Below are positions 1 to 8,392 of a stretch of 34,434 nt of DNA, in pieces. Under the pieces are notes generated by a model that was not told where the DNA came from, searched no databases, and saw only the letters and a program-made list of their open reading frames with translations. This stretch comes from Flavobacteriaceae bacterium (GTDB lineage: Bacteria > Bacteroidota > Bacteroidia > Flavobacteriales > Flavobacteriaceae). Location: positions 1-34,434 of the forward strand of contig JAPORT010000019.1 of NCBI GenBank assembly GCA_026710085.1, in the 5' to 3' direction. Both the position numbers and the translations under genes were made by a program. The stretch's first letter is position 1, and every line of letters starts with the position of its first letter.

Positions 1-2
1 GC

Positions 3-1178
3 AATAATCTGTTGTTGATTGGCAAAGGATTGGCGGGAACGAAGACAGATGCTGGAGCCGCCAAACGAGTGTTTTTGGTGGATACGGGTAATAGCGGTTT
101 TACCGTAGATAGTGCAGAAGATCTCCGAATCGGAGTCGGTGGCGGTAATTTTAGTGCTTTCCACAGACCGATTAATTTAGAGGTTGGTGGTTCGGTCAAT
201 AACCATTTGACGACCATCAATGATGCCGAAGTCAAAAAGTTCTTTGATACCAATAACGTTGTCGTCAACGCCGAAGCGGGCGGGAATCCGACGGGTCTTA
301 TCCGATTTAAAAACATCGCAGATCATTTAGATGACACAGCCATTACGGCTAATGATTTAACAAAACCCGATGATGGTCTCAATACGGGGTCGATTAAATT
401 AACCATTGGTAAAGGAGCTAGTGCCTATTCCAATACCGTCACGTTATTTGACGTTGATGATGATATGAGTACAGATACCACAGACGATGATGAATTACCA
501 GATCCCAAGCCATTTTCTGCTACTAATAAAAACGCCATCACCTATGTTGATTCGAATAATGATACTTTATTAGAAGCCATCGCAGATGCATTAATTAGTG
601 CCTTTCCTCCTTTTTTTGATAGTAATGGAGTTATAGATCAAGTCGGTACTGCTGATGGGGAACGTCCTGATGTTGCGGCACACGTACCTTATGGTGTTAG
701 TGATCGACATAATGCAGGAGGCGACAATGGGTCGCATACGGCTATTGTTGGGGTCTTAGATGCACAACGCATTGCTGCTAATATTGATGTGAAGATTGAT
801 AATAAAATAAAAGGCGGTAATGCAGCGACGATTCTAAAAGTTGCCGGTGGAGATAATGCTAAGATAAGGCAGGTCAACATCAAAAACGATCCGAACACCA
901 TTCAGATTACGTTGACCTCCAAAGTGGCTGGTAAAGACGAGAGCACCATTGGAGTCCCCATTGTCGATGAAACGGCTACGGATTTTGTGTTACCCAACTC
1001 CAATATCGCAACGACGCCTGGAGCGTATGTGTATGCAGGAACGAGTCCGGGTGATATTAGCAAAGAATTACCCATTGCGAAGACCAATCCTAGAAAGTCT
1101 TCATTACCCAAGGCAGGTTCCGATGATTCCACGAGTGAGGGCGGTCCCAAAGATCTAGATCGACTCGGTTGGCTCTAA
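3..1178 (+). CDS. C-terminal part of a large Asp/Gly-rich protein, function unknown (5' end outside window)
   Basis: The frame is open from the first bases of the window, so the gene starts upstream; the first possible internal start (TTG at 12) is not convincing. About 390 residues are visible. They are acidic and rich in Gly, Asn and Asp, with an Asp cluster near residue 155. There is no membrane segment. Two stretches look like related beta-rich modules: a helix of the type AIADALISAF, and later a strand pair ending in ITLTSKVAGKDES. Alternating helix and strand modules of this kind occur in phage tail or contractile-injection structural proteins and in repetitive adhesins, but I cannot assign a family. 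The C-terminus ends in DLDRLGWL. The coding DNA looks more GC-rich than the chromosomal genes nearby, which could mean transfer. A strong palindrome follows 31 bp after the stop codon. Confidence 0.6.
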   Translation, partial: NNLLLIGKGLAGTKTDAGAAKRVFLVDTGNSGFTVDSAEDLRIGVGGGNFSAFHRPINLEVGGSVNNHLTTINDAEVKKFFDTNNVVVNAEAGGNPTGLIRFKNIADHLDDTAITANDLTKPDDGLNTGSIKLTIGKGASAYSNTVTLFDVDDDMSTDTTDDDELPDPKPFSATNKNAITYVDSNNDTLLEAIADALISAFPPFFDSNGVIDQVGTADGERPDVAAHVPYGVSDRHNAGGDNGSHTAIVGVLDAQRIAANIDVKIDNKIKGGNAATILKVAGGDNAKIRQVNIKNDPNTIQITLTSKVAGKDESTIGVPIVDETATDFVLPNSNIATTPGAYVYAGTSPGDISKELPIAKTNPRKSSLPKAGSDDSTSEGGPKDLDRLGWL

Positions 1179-1208
1179 ACTTTTTTATACAAAGTTAGAA
1201 ACTGACGC

Positions 1209-1252
1209 TATAAAACAAAAAGCTCTTCCATGGAAGAGCTTTTTGTTTTATA
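1209..1252. terminator. Perfect 44-nt palindrome, probable bidirectional terminator
   Basis: Positions 1209-1230 are the exact reverse complement of 1231-1252, a 22-bp arm with no spacer. The arm has an A-rich outer part (aaaacaaaaa), an AGCTCTTCC core, and T-rich sequence on the other side, so each strand has a stem followed by T-rich sequence. It lies just after the stop of the first gene, which fits an intrinsic terminator. Terminator function is inferred. Confidence 0.75.
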
Positions 1253-1417
1253 AATTGATTTGTAATTGTCAAGTTTTGAAAAGATGATACATTGGGTTTA
1301 CTTTGGATTGAAACTCCAATTAAAAAAAACAAATTGTGGCTCTATAAAAATTCAGATAAAGATGGCAACAATCCACATTATATTTTGTTGTTTAATTGGG
1401 TTTTACAAGTATGCCAT

Positions 1418-1621
1418 GTTCAACTATATAGTGCAAAAAAAATTTATTGCGAAACCAGGTTTTTAAGGAAAATGATTGATTCCCATTCTTTTATTCGTCT
1501 CGAACAAATAGTTGAGGATATAACGACATTTCACAATCAATATGAAACACTTGAATGGAATCGAATAACCTCCCAGTCAAATAATTGACGACGGAGTTTT
1601 TTGTGCACTAGAAAGTTGAAC
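1418..1621. repeat. 204-bp inverted-repeat-bounded relic, MITE-like or decayed IS end
   Basis: The 18-bp sequence at 1418-1435 is the reverse complement of 1604-1621 with 16 of 18 matches; the core is GTTCAACT-NNN-TAGTGCA. A-rich sequence follows on the inner side of both arms. Between the arms, an open frame ending at 1588 reads FHNQYETLEWNR near its end, which resembles the tail of an integrase-type transposase but is too short to assign. The flank 1253-1417 holds no gene I can support. The whole interval 1253-1641 looks like mobile-element debris. Confidence 0.4.
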
Positions 1622-1641
1622 TTATCATGCCTATAACACTA

Positions 1642-3035
1642 GAGACCTTTGCACTAAAATTTCGACTTTCCGCTAAAATAGAGGATTTGGTCGAAAATTT
1701 CCTTCTTTTTATTTGACCATTGGTTTTTATCATTTTATTTTTGTATATTGTACGCGATAGGCAACATTTCAAATCTTTTCAATCCAAACAGATGCGTTTT
1801 TTCAATCCACATCAAGGGCGCAGCCAAACAAAAACCCAGCAGTTTTTCAATCAAATCAACGACATCATCGATTGGGGCCCCATCGAAGATTTATTAGTCG
1901 AAAGTGATCAATCAGGCAAAAAGCAACGAGGCCAAAAAGCCGATCATCCCATGGTGTTACTGAAAATGCAATTGATTTCGGTTTGGTTTCACCTCTCGGA
2001 TGTTCGGACCGAAGAGTTCATGAAAGACAGCATCCGTTTCACGGCTTTTTGTGGTTTAGACATGGAAGATGCGGTTCCTGATCATAGCACCTTGTCTCGC
2101 TTCCGTTCGGAGTTAACGGCCAAAAAGCTCTATCAAAAGATCATGGACGAAGTCAATCGGCAGCTCACCGAAAAGGCCGTGATCATTCAAGGCACGGCGG
2201 TGGTGGATGCCAGCATCACCACGAGTCCTTTGACCCCCAAAAGCCAACCCAAGAAAATGGCTCAAGACCGAAAAGAAGACGAGCGTGAAGAGCCAGAACT
2301 TCAAGCTGAAGACCGTGATCATGAGCAACAAGAAGAAGAGCGTCCCCATGCCGACCATGAAGCCCGTTGGTTCAAAAAAAGAAAAAAGACCTACTATGGG
2401 TACAAACGGCATATTGCCACGACCGAAAAAGGCCTGATTCTGGGGGTCCATACGGTGACCGCCAATGAGCACGATCGCCAAGGTCTCCAGCCTTTGATGG
2501 AAGGCCTTTCGGTCGAAGAACGACAACGAGTCTTGGCCGACAAGGGGTATCAATCAAAAGAGAATGACCAATTCTTAGAGGCCATGGGGAGTGAATCCTT
2601 GGTCATGGAAAAAGGCGATCGTCATAAGCCCTTCACCAAGCCACAAAAAGAACGAAACAAAGCCATCAGCAAAGAACGTTGGGTGGTGGAACAGACTTTC
2701 GGTGGATTGGCTCGCTGGTTCCACGGTCAGGTGACACGACTCAAGGGATTGGAGAAAGTCCATCACCAACCTGTTTTGGAGTCGATCGCCTACCATTGAA
2801 AGAGATCCCCCAGTATGATGGCTCTCATGCCAACATAGAAAGGGAGATGATGGAAAAAAGAAGCCCTCAAAGCCTGATTCGGCTCAAAAATGACCGAAAA
2901 AGGAGCCAAAATCAGAGAAATATCGTGATTTTTTGGAAGAGAATCACATCGAATGAAAGACTCAATGGCTGAAAAGAAAAAATAATTTCCCCATCACACC
3001 CCATTTTTTTTGATTTTGCATTATTCAAAGGTCTC
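1642..3035 (+). mobile_element. IS5-family insertion sequence, 1394 bp, with terminal repeats and ACTA target duplication
   Basis: The left end starts GAGACCTTTG (1642-1651) and the right end closes with its exact reverse complement (3026-3035). Weaker similarity continues inward. The four bases before the left end (1638-1641) and after the right end (3036-3039) are both ACTA, a 4-bp target duplication. One transposase gene fills the middle. The element looks more GC-rich than its flanks. It went into the spacer between the 1.4-kb relic and the membrane protein genes at 3.1 kb. The matching TIRs and clean duplication suggest a recent insertion. Confidence 0.88.
1792..2799 (+). CDS. IS5-family DDE transposase, C-terminus cut by a stop codon
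   Basis: Catalyses cut-and-paste movement of the surrounding IS. The ATG at 1792 is chosen because family similarity begins there (RFFNPHQGRSQ); the frame is open upstream from a TTG at 1720. The protein is 335 residues. The catalytic triad is visible as D139 (VVDAS), D250 (LADKGYQS) and E300 (RWVVEQTFGG). Residues 155-190 form a highly charged insert. The frame stops with TGA right after IAYH. Reading on in frame gives KRSPSMMALMPT and then TAG at 2836-2838. Family members normally continue AYNLKRxP at this point, so the TGA replaces a leucine codon and removes about 13 residues. Activity of the shortened enzyme is uncertain. Confidence 0.9.
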   Translation: MRFFNPHQGRSQTKTQQFFNQINDIIDWGPIEDLLVESDQSGKKQRGQKADHPMVLLKMQLISVWFHLSDVRTEEFMKDSIRFTAFCGLDMEDAVPDHSTLSRFRSELTAKKLYQKIMDEVNRQLTEKAVIIQGTAVVDASITTSPLTPKSQPKKMAQDRKEDEREEPELQAEDRDHEQQEEERPHADHEARWFKKRKKTYYGYKRHIATTEKGLILGVHTVTANEHDRQGLQPLMEGLSVEERQRVLADKGYQSKENDQFLEAMGSESLVMEKGDRHKPFTKPQKERNKAISKERWVVEQTFGGLARWFHGQVTRLKGLEKVHHQPVLESIAYH

Positions 3036-3110
3036 ACTATCTTTTACAATGCTTCTATTTTTGAAAAACATTACATTGTCATCGCCGGAAAGGATTGTCT
3101 CCATGTCGAT

Positions 3111-3395
3111 ATGATTACCATGACTGAAAAAGAACCTCAAGGAAGAAAAATAATTGGTTTCAAACTACCGAAAGAGTTTCTTTGGAAAAATAAAATCAGT
3201 GGCATTGCAAGTTATTTTAAGCGCCCATCTCGAAAAGTGTTTTGGTATAATTTTTCCACGTTGATCATGCTGATGTTATTTTCAGGCTATCTCGTTGGAA
3301 AAATTCAAAACGATGTCAATCACCATGATTTAATGAAAAGAGGCGTTTCAGAACTTGAAGAATACACAACAACAAGAAACTCAATGACAAACTGA
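3111..3395 (+). CDS. Small membrane protein, function unknown
   Basis: 94 residues with a basic N-terminal half and one probable transmembrane helix near residues 47-63 (FSTLIMLMLFSGYLVG). It ends in a short polar tail. It is not recognised. A second membrane protein starts six bases downstream in another frame, so the two are probably co-transcribed. The promoter is probably affected by the IS5-family element that ends 75 bp upstream. An alternative ATG lies at 3120. Confidence 0.5.
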   Translation: MITMTEKEPQGRKIIGFKLPKEFLWKNKISGIASYFKRPSRKVFWYNFSTLIMLMLFSGYLVGKIQNDVNHHDLMKRGVSELEEYTTTRNSMTN

Positions 3396-3400
3396 ACGAA

Positions 3401-3769
3401 ATGCCGATTTCAAATAATATAGGACTCCTGATACTGATTGTATTGGCTCCCGTTTTGATTTTTTTGATTCCACTGTACCATGTGGTCTTCAAACAACCCA
3501 AAAATCGGTTTTGCATTCCATTATATTTTTTTGGAGCCATATTTTCATTTTTCTGGGGCATCAATCTAGCGGTTATCGATGGACAAGATGATCTTCAAGA
3601 CAATGTATTCGATTTAACATGGACCGATTCAAAAAATCAACCTTACCAAATTGCGAGACTCTATTATAAAGAAGGAAAACCAATGGATTTACAACTTAGA
3701 TTTAAAAAAACCATCAATACCTATATCAATGAGGCAAAAAAAGAGTTTTATGAATTTTTACTGGATTAA
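3401..3769 (+). CDS. Small membrane protein with C-terminal soluble tail, function unknown
   Basis: 122 residues. Two hydrophobic segments are visible near residues 7-27 (IGLLILIVLAPVLIFLIPLY) and 37-55, followed by a soluble tail of about 65 residues containing FDLTWTDSKNQPYQIARLYY. The layout suggests an inner-membrane anchor with a cytoplasmic or periplasmic domain. It starts right after the previous small membrane gene. No family is recognised. The 139 bp from its stop to the convergent permease gene hold nothing I can identify. Confidence 0.5.
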   Translation: MPISNNIGLLILIVLAPVLIFLIPLYHVVFKQPKNRFCIPLYFFGAIFSFFWGINLAVIDGQDDLQDNVFDLTWTDSKNQPYQIARLYYKEGKPMDLQLRFKKTINTYINEAKKEFYEFLLD

Positions 3770-3908
3770 TTCTAGTTTATAAGATAATGACGCATTCAAT
3801 TCACCAGCGATAACATAACAAATTCAACTTTTCTCTTTTTAAACAAGTGAATACTGATGAAATCGCAAAAAAAACAGCCGTCGATACGATTAAAAGCAAT
3901 TCTTTTCT

Positions 3909-5117
3909 CTAGCAATAACCCAGTTCTTTTTTCTGCTTTCCAACACCATAAGTTGTCCACCAAGAACATAATACGCCCAAAGTAATCACGGTTACAAAAA
4001 CAATGAACATATTCAAAAATTCAAAGCTAACGGGATAGGGCAAAAGCGTTCCCGGGACATACAAAATGGGTTTTCTACTTTGAATCAAAACAATGATGGA
4101 ACCCAATAAAAGACCCATCATACCACCAATAAAACAGATCTGAACTCCAACATAAAAAAATATCAGTCGGATTTTTTCAAGAGTTAATCCTAAAGAAAGA
4201 AATATTTTGAATTGAGGTTTTTTGACAATAATCATCATAATTAGGGAACCAACCACATTAAATAAAGCAATCACCAGCACTAACGTAAAGATGAAATAAA
4301 TGGCCAAATGTTCACTGTTGAGCATCTGATAAAGAGATGCGTTCTGCTCCATCTTAGTCTTGATTTCAAACGGATCTTCAATGAATGAGTTCAAATGACT
4401 TTCTAGTTCATTGATTGGATACAATTGATTCGTTAAAAACAAGAGTGAGCTATATTGATTTTGATTTAACCCCAAAAAATTTTGTACGGTTTCTATGGGA
4501 CTGAACACATATCGTTTGTCCAGTTCTTGACTGACTTGATAAAATCCCACAACTTGGAACTGACCTGTTGTATAACCTCTAGAAAAAAAATCCAAACGAT
4601 TTGGTTTTTTAGGAACCATGATTTGTAATGAGGCAACATCTGTTACTCCTATCATATCCAATTCTGAAGCAAGACCATAGCCAAGAATCACTTGTTTGGC
4701 TTCTACAATAGGCCACTGACCCGATAATAAGATCGTATCTATTGGGTTGATCTGATGGTAATTCGAGGCGATTCCTTTGATGAAACCTACTTGATTTTTT
4801 TGTCCTCGATTGATAAATACCTTTTCTTGAATTTCAGGAGTTGCCATCTGAATCATTTCACTTTGGTTTATTCTTTGCAACATCAGAGAATCGATGGTCA
4901 GATATTTTCCCTCTTTGGGGAAAATGGTGTACGGAGCATAAAAAAAATTATTGAGTGATAGACCAAATTCTTTGAGTCCTCCAAAAGCGCTCAATACCAC
5001 AAACAAGGACATGGAAATGATTGTGATCAAAATCAAAGAAAGAAAGTTAATGCGGTTCACAATCGTCTGCTGATTGGGAGAAAAAAGAAATCGAAATGCG
5101 ACTTTAAATACCAACAC
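3909..5117 (-). CDS. LolC/LolE-type ABC transporter permease (FtsX-like)
   Basis: A 402-residue inner-membrane permease of the MacB/FtsX superfamily. The topology is the family's usual one: TM1 near residues 24-46 (NFLSLILITIISMSLFVVLS), a periplasmic domain of about 220 residues, then three more helices near 270-295, 313-340 and 368-390. Proteins of this type, with an ATPase encoded elsewhere, extract lipoproteins from the inner membrane or act as mechanotransmitters. The gene lies 19 bp downstream of rbfA on the same strand. I know this pairing from Bacteroidota genomes, and it suggests co-transcription. No partner ATPase is adjacent. The exact substrate cannot be read from the sequence. 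The LolC/E label is a family-level assignment. Confidence 0.85.
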   Translation of the reverse strand: MLVFKVAFRFLFSPNQQTIVNRINFLSLILITIISMSLFVVLSAFGGLKEFGLSLNNFFYAPYTIFPKEGKYLTIDSLMLQRINQSEMIQMATPEIQEKVFINRGQKNQVGFIKGIASNYHQINPIDTILLSGQWPIVEAKQVILGYGLASELDMIGVTDVASLQIMVPKKPNRLDFFSRGYTTGQFQVVGFYQVSQELDKRYVFSPIETVQNFLGLNQNQYSSLLFLTNQLYPINELESHLNSFIEDPFEIKTKMEQNASLYQMLNSEHLAIYFIFTLVLVIALFNVVGSLIMMIIVKKPQFKIFLSLGLTLEKIRLIFFYVGVQICFIGGMMGLLLGSIIVLIQSRKPILYVPGTLLPYPVSFEFLNMFIVFVTVITLGVLCSWWTTYGVGKQKKELGYC

Positions 5118-5136
5118 TAAAAGAAAAATAAGAGGG

Positions 5137-5520
5137 CTATTTCAATTCGTTAGGTACTTCGATCTTATGATTTCTTGAAATGGCTTGTTCAATTCCTTGA
5201 ATATAATCTAATGTGTCGTCTAAATAAAAGTGTATCTCTGGGAATCGTTTCATTTGTTTTGCATAGTTCTTTACCATTTCATACCTAATCTGAATCCTAT
5301 TTTTTTCAAGTTTATCAATGATAGATAATCCATTATCTTCAGGAAACACACTTAAATAAACTTTTGCCAGTGAACCGTCTGCAGTAACCCGAACATTGGT
5401 CACACTAATCATCAAACCTGAAATATTTTCTTTTTTTGATATTCCTAAAAAATATTTTGATAAGTTTTTTTGCAGTAATCGATTGATTTTTTTTTGTCTT
5501 TGGGTCAACTTTGGTTCCAT
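5137..5520 (-). CDS. rbfA: Ribosome-binding factor A
   Basis: A small cytoplasmic KH-type protein that helps 30S maturation and 16S rRNA 5'-end processing, important for cold adaptation. The ATG at 5520 is preferred over the longer open frame starting at 5583, because family similarity starts at MEPKLTQRQKKIN; that gives 127 residues, close to the usual RbfA length. Recognisable family segments are VTNVRVTADGSLAKVYLSVF (about residues 40-59) and a C-terminal stretch PEIHFYLDDTLDYIQGIEQ. The gene is followed 19 bp later by the LolC/E-like permease on the same strand. Confidence 0.9.
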   Translation of the reverse strand: MEPKLTQRQKKINRLLQKNLSKYFLGISKKENISGLMISVTNVRVTADGSLAKVYLSVFPEDNGLSIIDKLEKNRIQIRYEMVKNYAKQMKRFPEIHFYLDDTLDYIQGIEQAISRNHKIEVPNELK

Positions 5521-6299
5521 GGGGCAAAAATAAAATTTATCACTCTTCTTAGTTTTAAACCAACTATGATTACCATGCTCCAATCACTTGTCCATCATAA
5601 ATGAGATAAGAACTCCTTGTATTATAGAGAATTCTTAAGCTTTTTTCTTACACTTAAGACACCATTAGTTTCGGTTACATCTTAGCACTATGAAGTTCTA
5701 TTTTGAGTATGATGCAATAAACGTCCTCCATCATTCCTAACTTCATCAATCATTTGACTGAAGGCTACTCGTCTGACACCAGATAGTTGAAATGATAAAC
5801 ATGACAATGATGGTATTGATCAAGCCAAGCATTGAGAATTCAAAAAGCGACCTTATAACTCAAACAACAACCGATTTGCTATCTTGAAAAAACCCAAAGC
5901 AATTGCATCGAAATAAGACAAGAAATCTTTGAGAAATCATCAATGTTCATCTCAAAAGTGGGTATGGCTTATCAAAGCAAAGATATCTTCAAAGCCTTTA
6001 TAAACTGCAAAGGAGACACTCTGGGATGCAATTATTTTGATACCTTGTTTCAACATGTGGTGAAACAAGCATCAAGCATATCATCAAAGTGGCTCAGATA
6101 TTTCGAAACAACTTCAATGATGCGTCCTAGGTCATGATTGACAAACAGTCCAATACTGGAGTGAAACAAAACAATAGAAAAATCTGAAAAGTCATGACCA
6201 CCACAAGTGACTTTCAAAACTTTGATAATCACAAAGCTAGTATTTTGCAGTTATTGAAATTTCTACCCACACAAATCATGGTAGAACAATTTTATCTTG
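5521..6299. other. Intergenic stretch between divergent genes, no gene supported
   Basis: About 780 bp between the rbfA start and the start of the pyrroline carboxylate reductase homologue. It must hold two divergent promoters. Short frames exist on both strands (for example 5943-6137 plus and 6050-6232 minus), but none has a recognisable family and the two overlap each other. Several frames carry scattered stops, so part of this stretch may be an old, fully decayed insertion. I see no RNA gene or clear repeat here. Confidence 0.4.
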
Positions 6300-7286
6300 A
6301 TGCCAAAAGAGTCGACTTATCATTTCATTCCAAAACAATTTATAGAAAATAACACTGATTTTCCTTCTCTAATGACCCATTTAGAACAAGCCTTCTCGAA
6401 TCGTATGATCATAGTTCCTAAACGACATCACCATGAATTACTAAATAAATCCCACTCTTCTAGTACCCTATTAATCATGCCAGCCTGGGAAAACGGTCAT
6501 GATGCAGGCATTAAAATCGTAACGGTCAATCCTGATAATACGAAACACACACTCTCTTCTATCCAAGGAAGTTACCTCTATACAGATGCTCTGACAGGTC
6601 AAAAAAAAGCGGACATCGAAGCCACTAGTCTAACAGCTTATCGAACAGCTGCAACCTCTGCTTTAGCTTCTAAATATTTATCATTAAAGACAGCTGATTC
6701 ACTCTTAATGATCGGTACGGGAATGCTAGCCATTCCCTTGATCCTTGCTCATCATAGCGTTAGAAATCTGAAAAAGGTATTTGTGTGGGGAAGAAATATT
6801 CAAAAAGCTAATGATATTGTTGATCGATTAAAAAATCAAACTTTTGAAATTTCATCAACTCATTCGATTGAAAAAGTTTTCGATCAAGCAGATATTATTT
6901 CTGCTGCAACATTATCTAAAACACCTTTAATCAAAGGGGAATATCTAAGACCTGGTCAACATGTAGATTTGGTTGGGTCATTTAAACCCGACTACCGCGA
7001 ATCCGATGATCAATGCATTATTAGATCCACTTTATTTGTTGATACGGTTCAAAATATAAACCAAAGTGGGGATCTTGCTATTCCAATAAAAAAAGGAGTG
7101 ATTTCTATTGGTAATGTAGAAGCTGATTTATTTGATCTGTGTGGAGGGAATAACCTTGGAAGAAAATCCGAAAATCAAATCACGTTATTCAAATCTGTAG
7201 GATACGCACTTGAAGATCTTGCAGCAGCAAGGTATTACTACCATCTTTTTACGAATGTCCATCAACAAGAAACACTTTCATCCTAA
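6300..7286 (+). CDS. Ornithine cyclodeaminase/mu-crystallin family, probable delta1-pyrroline-2-carboxylate reductase
   Basis: 328 residues, started at the ATG at 6300. The family fold is clear: the lysine of GIKIVTVNPDN (K72), the AYRTAATSALASKYL segment (about 114-128), and a Rossmann nucleotide-binding loop GTGMLA at 139-144. Family members are ornithine cyclodeaminases, alanine dehydrogenases or NAD(P)H-dependent reductases of cyclic imines. The downstream gene overlaps it by 32 bp and encodes a trans-3-hydroxy-L-proline dehydratase, whose product tautomerises to delta1-pyrroline-2-carboxylate. The best inference is therefore reduction of that imine to L-proline, as for LhpI-type enzymes. 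Ornithine cyclodeaminase activity is the main alternative. Cytoplasmic. Confidence 0.8.
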   Translation: MPKESTYHFIPKQFIENNTDFPSLMTHLEQAFSNRMIIVPKRHHHELLNKSHSSSTLLIMPAWENGHDAGIKIVTVNPDNTKHTLSSIQGSYLYTDALTGQKKADIEATSLTAYRTAATSALASKYLSLKTADSLLMIGTGMLAIPLILAHHSVRNLKKVFVWGRNIQKANDIVDRLKNQTFEISSTHSIEKVFDQADIISAATLSKTPLIKGEYLRPGQHVDLVGSFKPDYRESDDQCIIRSTLFVDTVQNINQSGDLAIPIKKGVISIGNVEADLFDLCGGNNLGRKSENQITLFKSVGYALEDLAAARYYYHLFTNVHQQETLSS

Positions 7287-8325
7287 CTTTTATTTCTGTC
7301 CTAAAAAAGATTGGCTTGAAATACAAACCATAGATCTACATACCTGTGGTCAACCCCTAAGGGTCATCACGAATGGACTGCCCAAATTAAAAGGAAATAA
7401 TGTGCTGGCATTTAGAAAAGATTTTCAAACCCGATGGGACCACTATCGAAAAATATTAATGCATGAACCTCGGGGGCATAAAGATATGTATGGTTGTGCT
7501 TTGACACCGCCCAATGATTCAAAGGCAACATTTGGAGTTGTATTTTTTCATAATCAAGGTTATTCTACCATGTGTGGTCATGCCATGATTGCTTTGACCA
7601 CATTGGCTTACCAACTCCATTGGATTGCCAACAAAAATCAAAATACTCTGTTTATCGATGCTCCTTGTGGAAGAATTAAAAATTGGCCCATGATGGAATC
7701 TGATGAATTAGTTGGTGCAGGATTTTTAGGGGTCCCTAGTTTCACTTTGAAACTCGATGGTGAATTAGACATTCCAGAACTTGGAAAAATCACATTTGAT
7801 ATTGCTTACGGAGGAGCCTTTTATGCATACGTCGATCTGACCAAAAATGCTTTAAACATTGATTTAGAGACCACTAAAATTCAAGAAATAAGCCATTTAG
7901 GCATGAAAATTAAAAATGCTATCATGGCAAGCTCTATTGAAATCAAACATCCCTTTGTAGAAGATTTAAGCTTTTTATATGGCACTATTTTTTATGCCCC
8001 ATCCAAAAACCCAGCCATTGATTCGAAAAATGTTTGCGTTTTCGCCAATGGTCAAATCGATCGCTCTCCCACTGGAAGTGGTCTTATGGGGCGATTGGCC
8101 CTACTAAATAAAAGAAATGAAATTCAGAAAAATCAAGCCATTAGGGTTCAAAGCCCTCTTGGGACCACTTTTATTGGAATGATTGTAAAAGAACAAGAGT
8201 ATGGACCATATCAAGGAATCATACCATCCATTTCAGGAAGTGCTTATATCACAGGAAAACATACTTTTTGGGTCCATCCAAAAGATATGTTTCCCAATGG
8301 ATTTGAACTTGGTGAAACGATCTGA
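7255..8325 (+). CDS. Probable trans-3-hydroxy-L-proline dehydratase (proline racemase superfamily)
   Basis: 356 residues from the ATG at 7255, which lies inside the previous gene. An upstream start at 7210 is possible, but the N-terminus fits better here. The proline racemase fold is shown by IDLHTCGQPLRV (about 26-37), the first active-site cysteine C107 in TMCGHAMIAL, and the second active-site loop DRSPTGSG (269-276). Proline racemases and 4-hydroxyproline epimerases have a second Cys in that loop. Here it is T273. The Cys/Thr pair is the signature of trans-3-hydroxy-L-proline dehydratases, such as human L3HYPDH. The enzyme would convert trans-3-hydroxy-L-proline to delta1-pyrroline-2-carboxylate and water. 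With the upstream reductase it makes a two-step route to L-proline. Cytoplasmic. Confidence 0.85.
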   Translation: MSINKKHFHPNFYFCPKKDWLEIQTIDLHTCGQPLRVITNGLPKLKGNNVLAFRKDFQTRWDHYRKILMHEPRGHKDMYGCALTPPNDSKATFGVVFFHNQGYSTMCGHAMIALTTLAYQLHWIANKNQNTLFIDAPCGRIKNWPMMESDELVGAGFLGVPSFTLKLDGELDIPELGKITFDIAYGGAFYAYVDLTKNALNIDLETTKIQEISHLGMKIKNAIMASSIEIKHPFVEDLSFLYGTIFYAPSKNPAIDSKNVCVFANGQIDRSPTGSGLMGRLALLNKRNEIQKNQAIRVQSPLGTTFIGMIVKEQEYGPYQGIIPSISGSAYITGKHTFWVHPKDMFPNGFELGETI

Positions 8326-8392
8326 TGGAGAATATGACTGGATTTTCTTTTCAACTTATTAAACTAAATTTTTCTATCTTGGGATTCCTTAA

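Noticed and set aside
3111-3769. The two small membrane proteins as one frameshifted gene
   Set aside because: Each has its own start and plausible ends, and no homopolymer joins them; treated as two genes.
5943-6232. Overlapping open frames on both strands upstream of the reductase gene
   Set aside because: Short, overlapping each other, with no family resemblance; kept only as part of the unassigned spacer.
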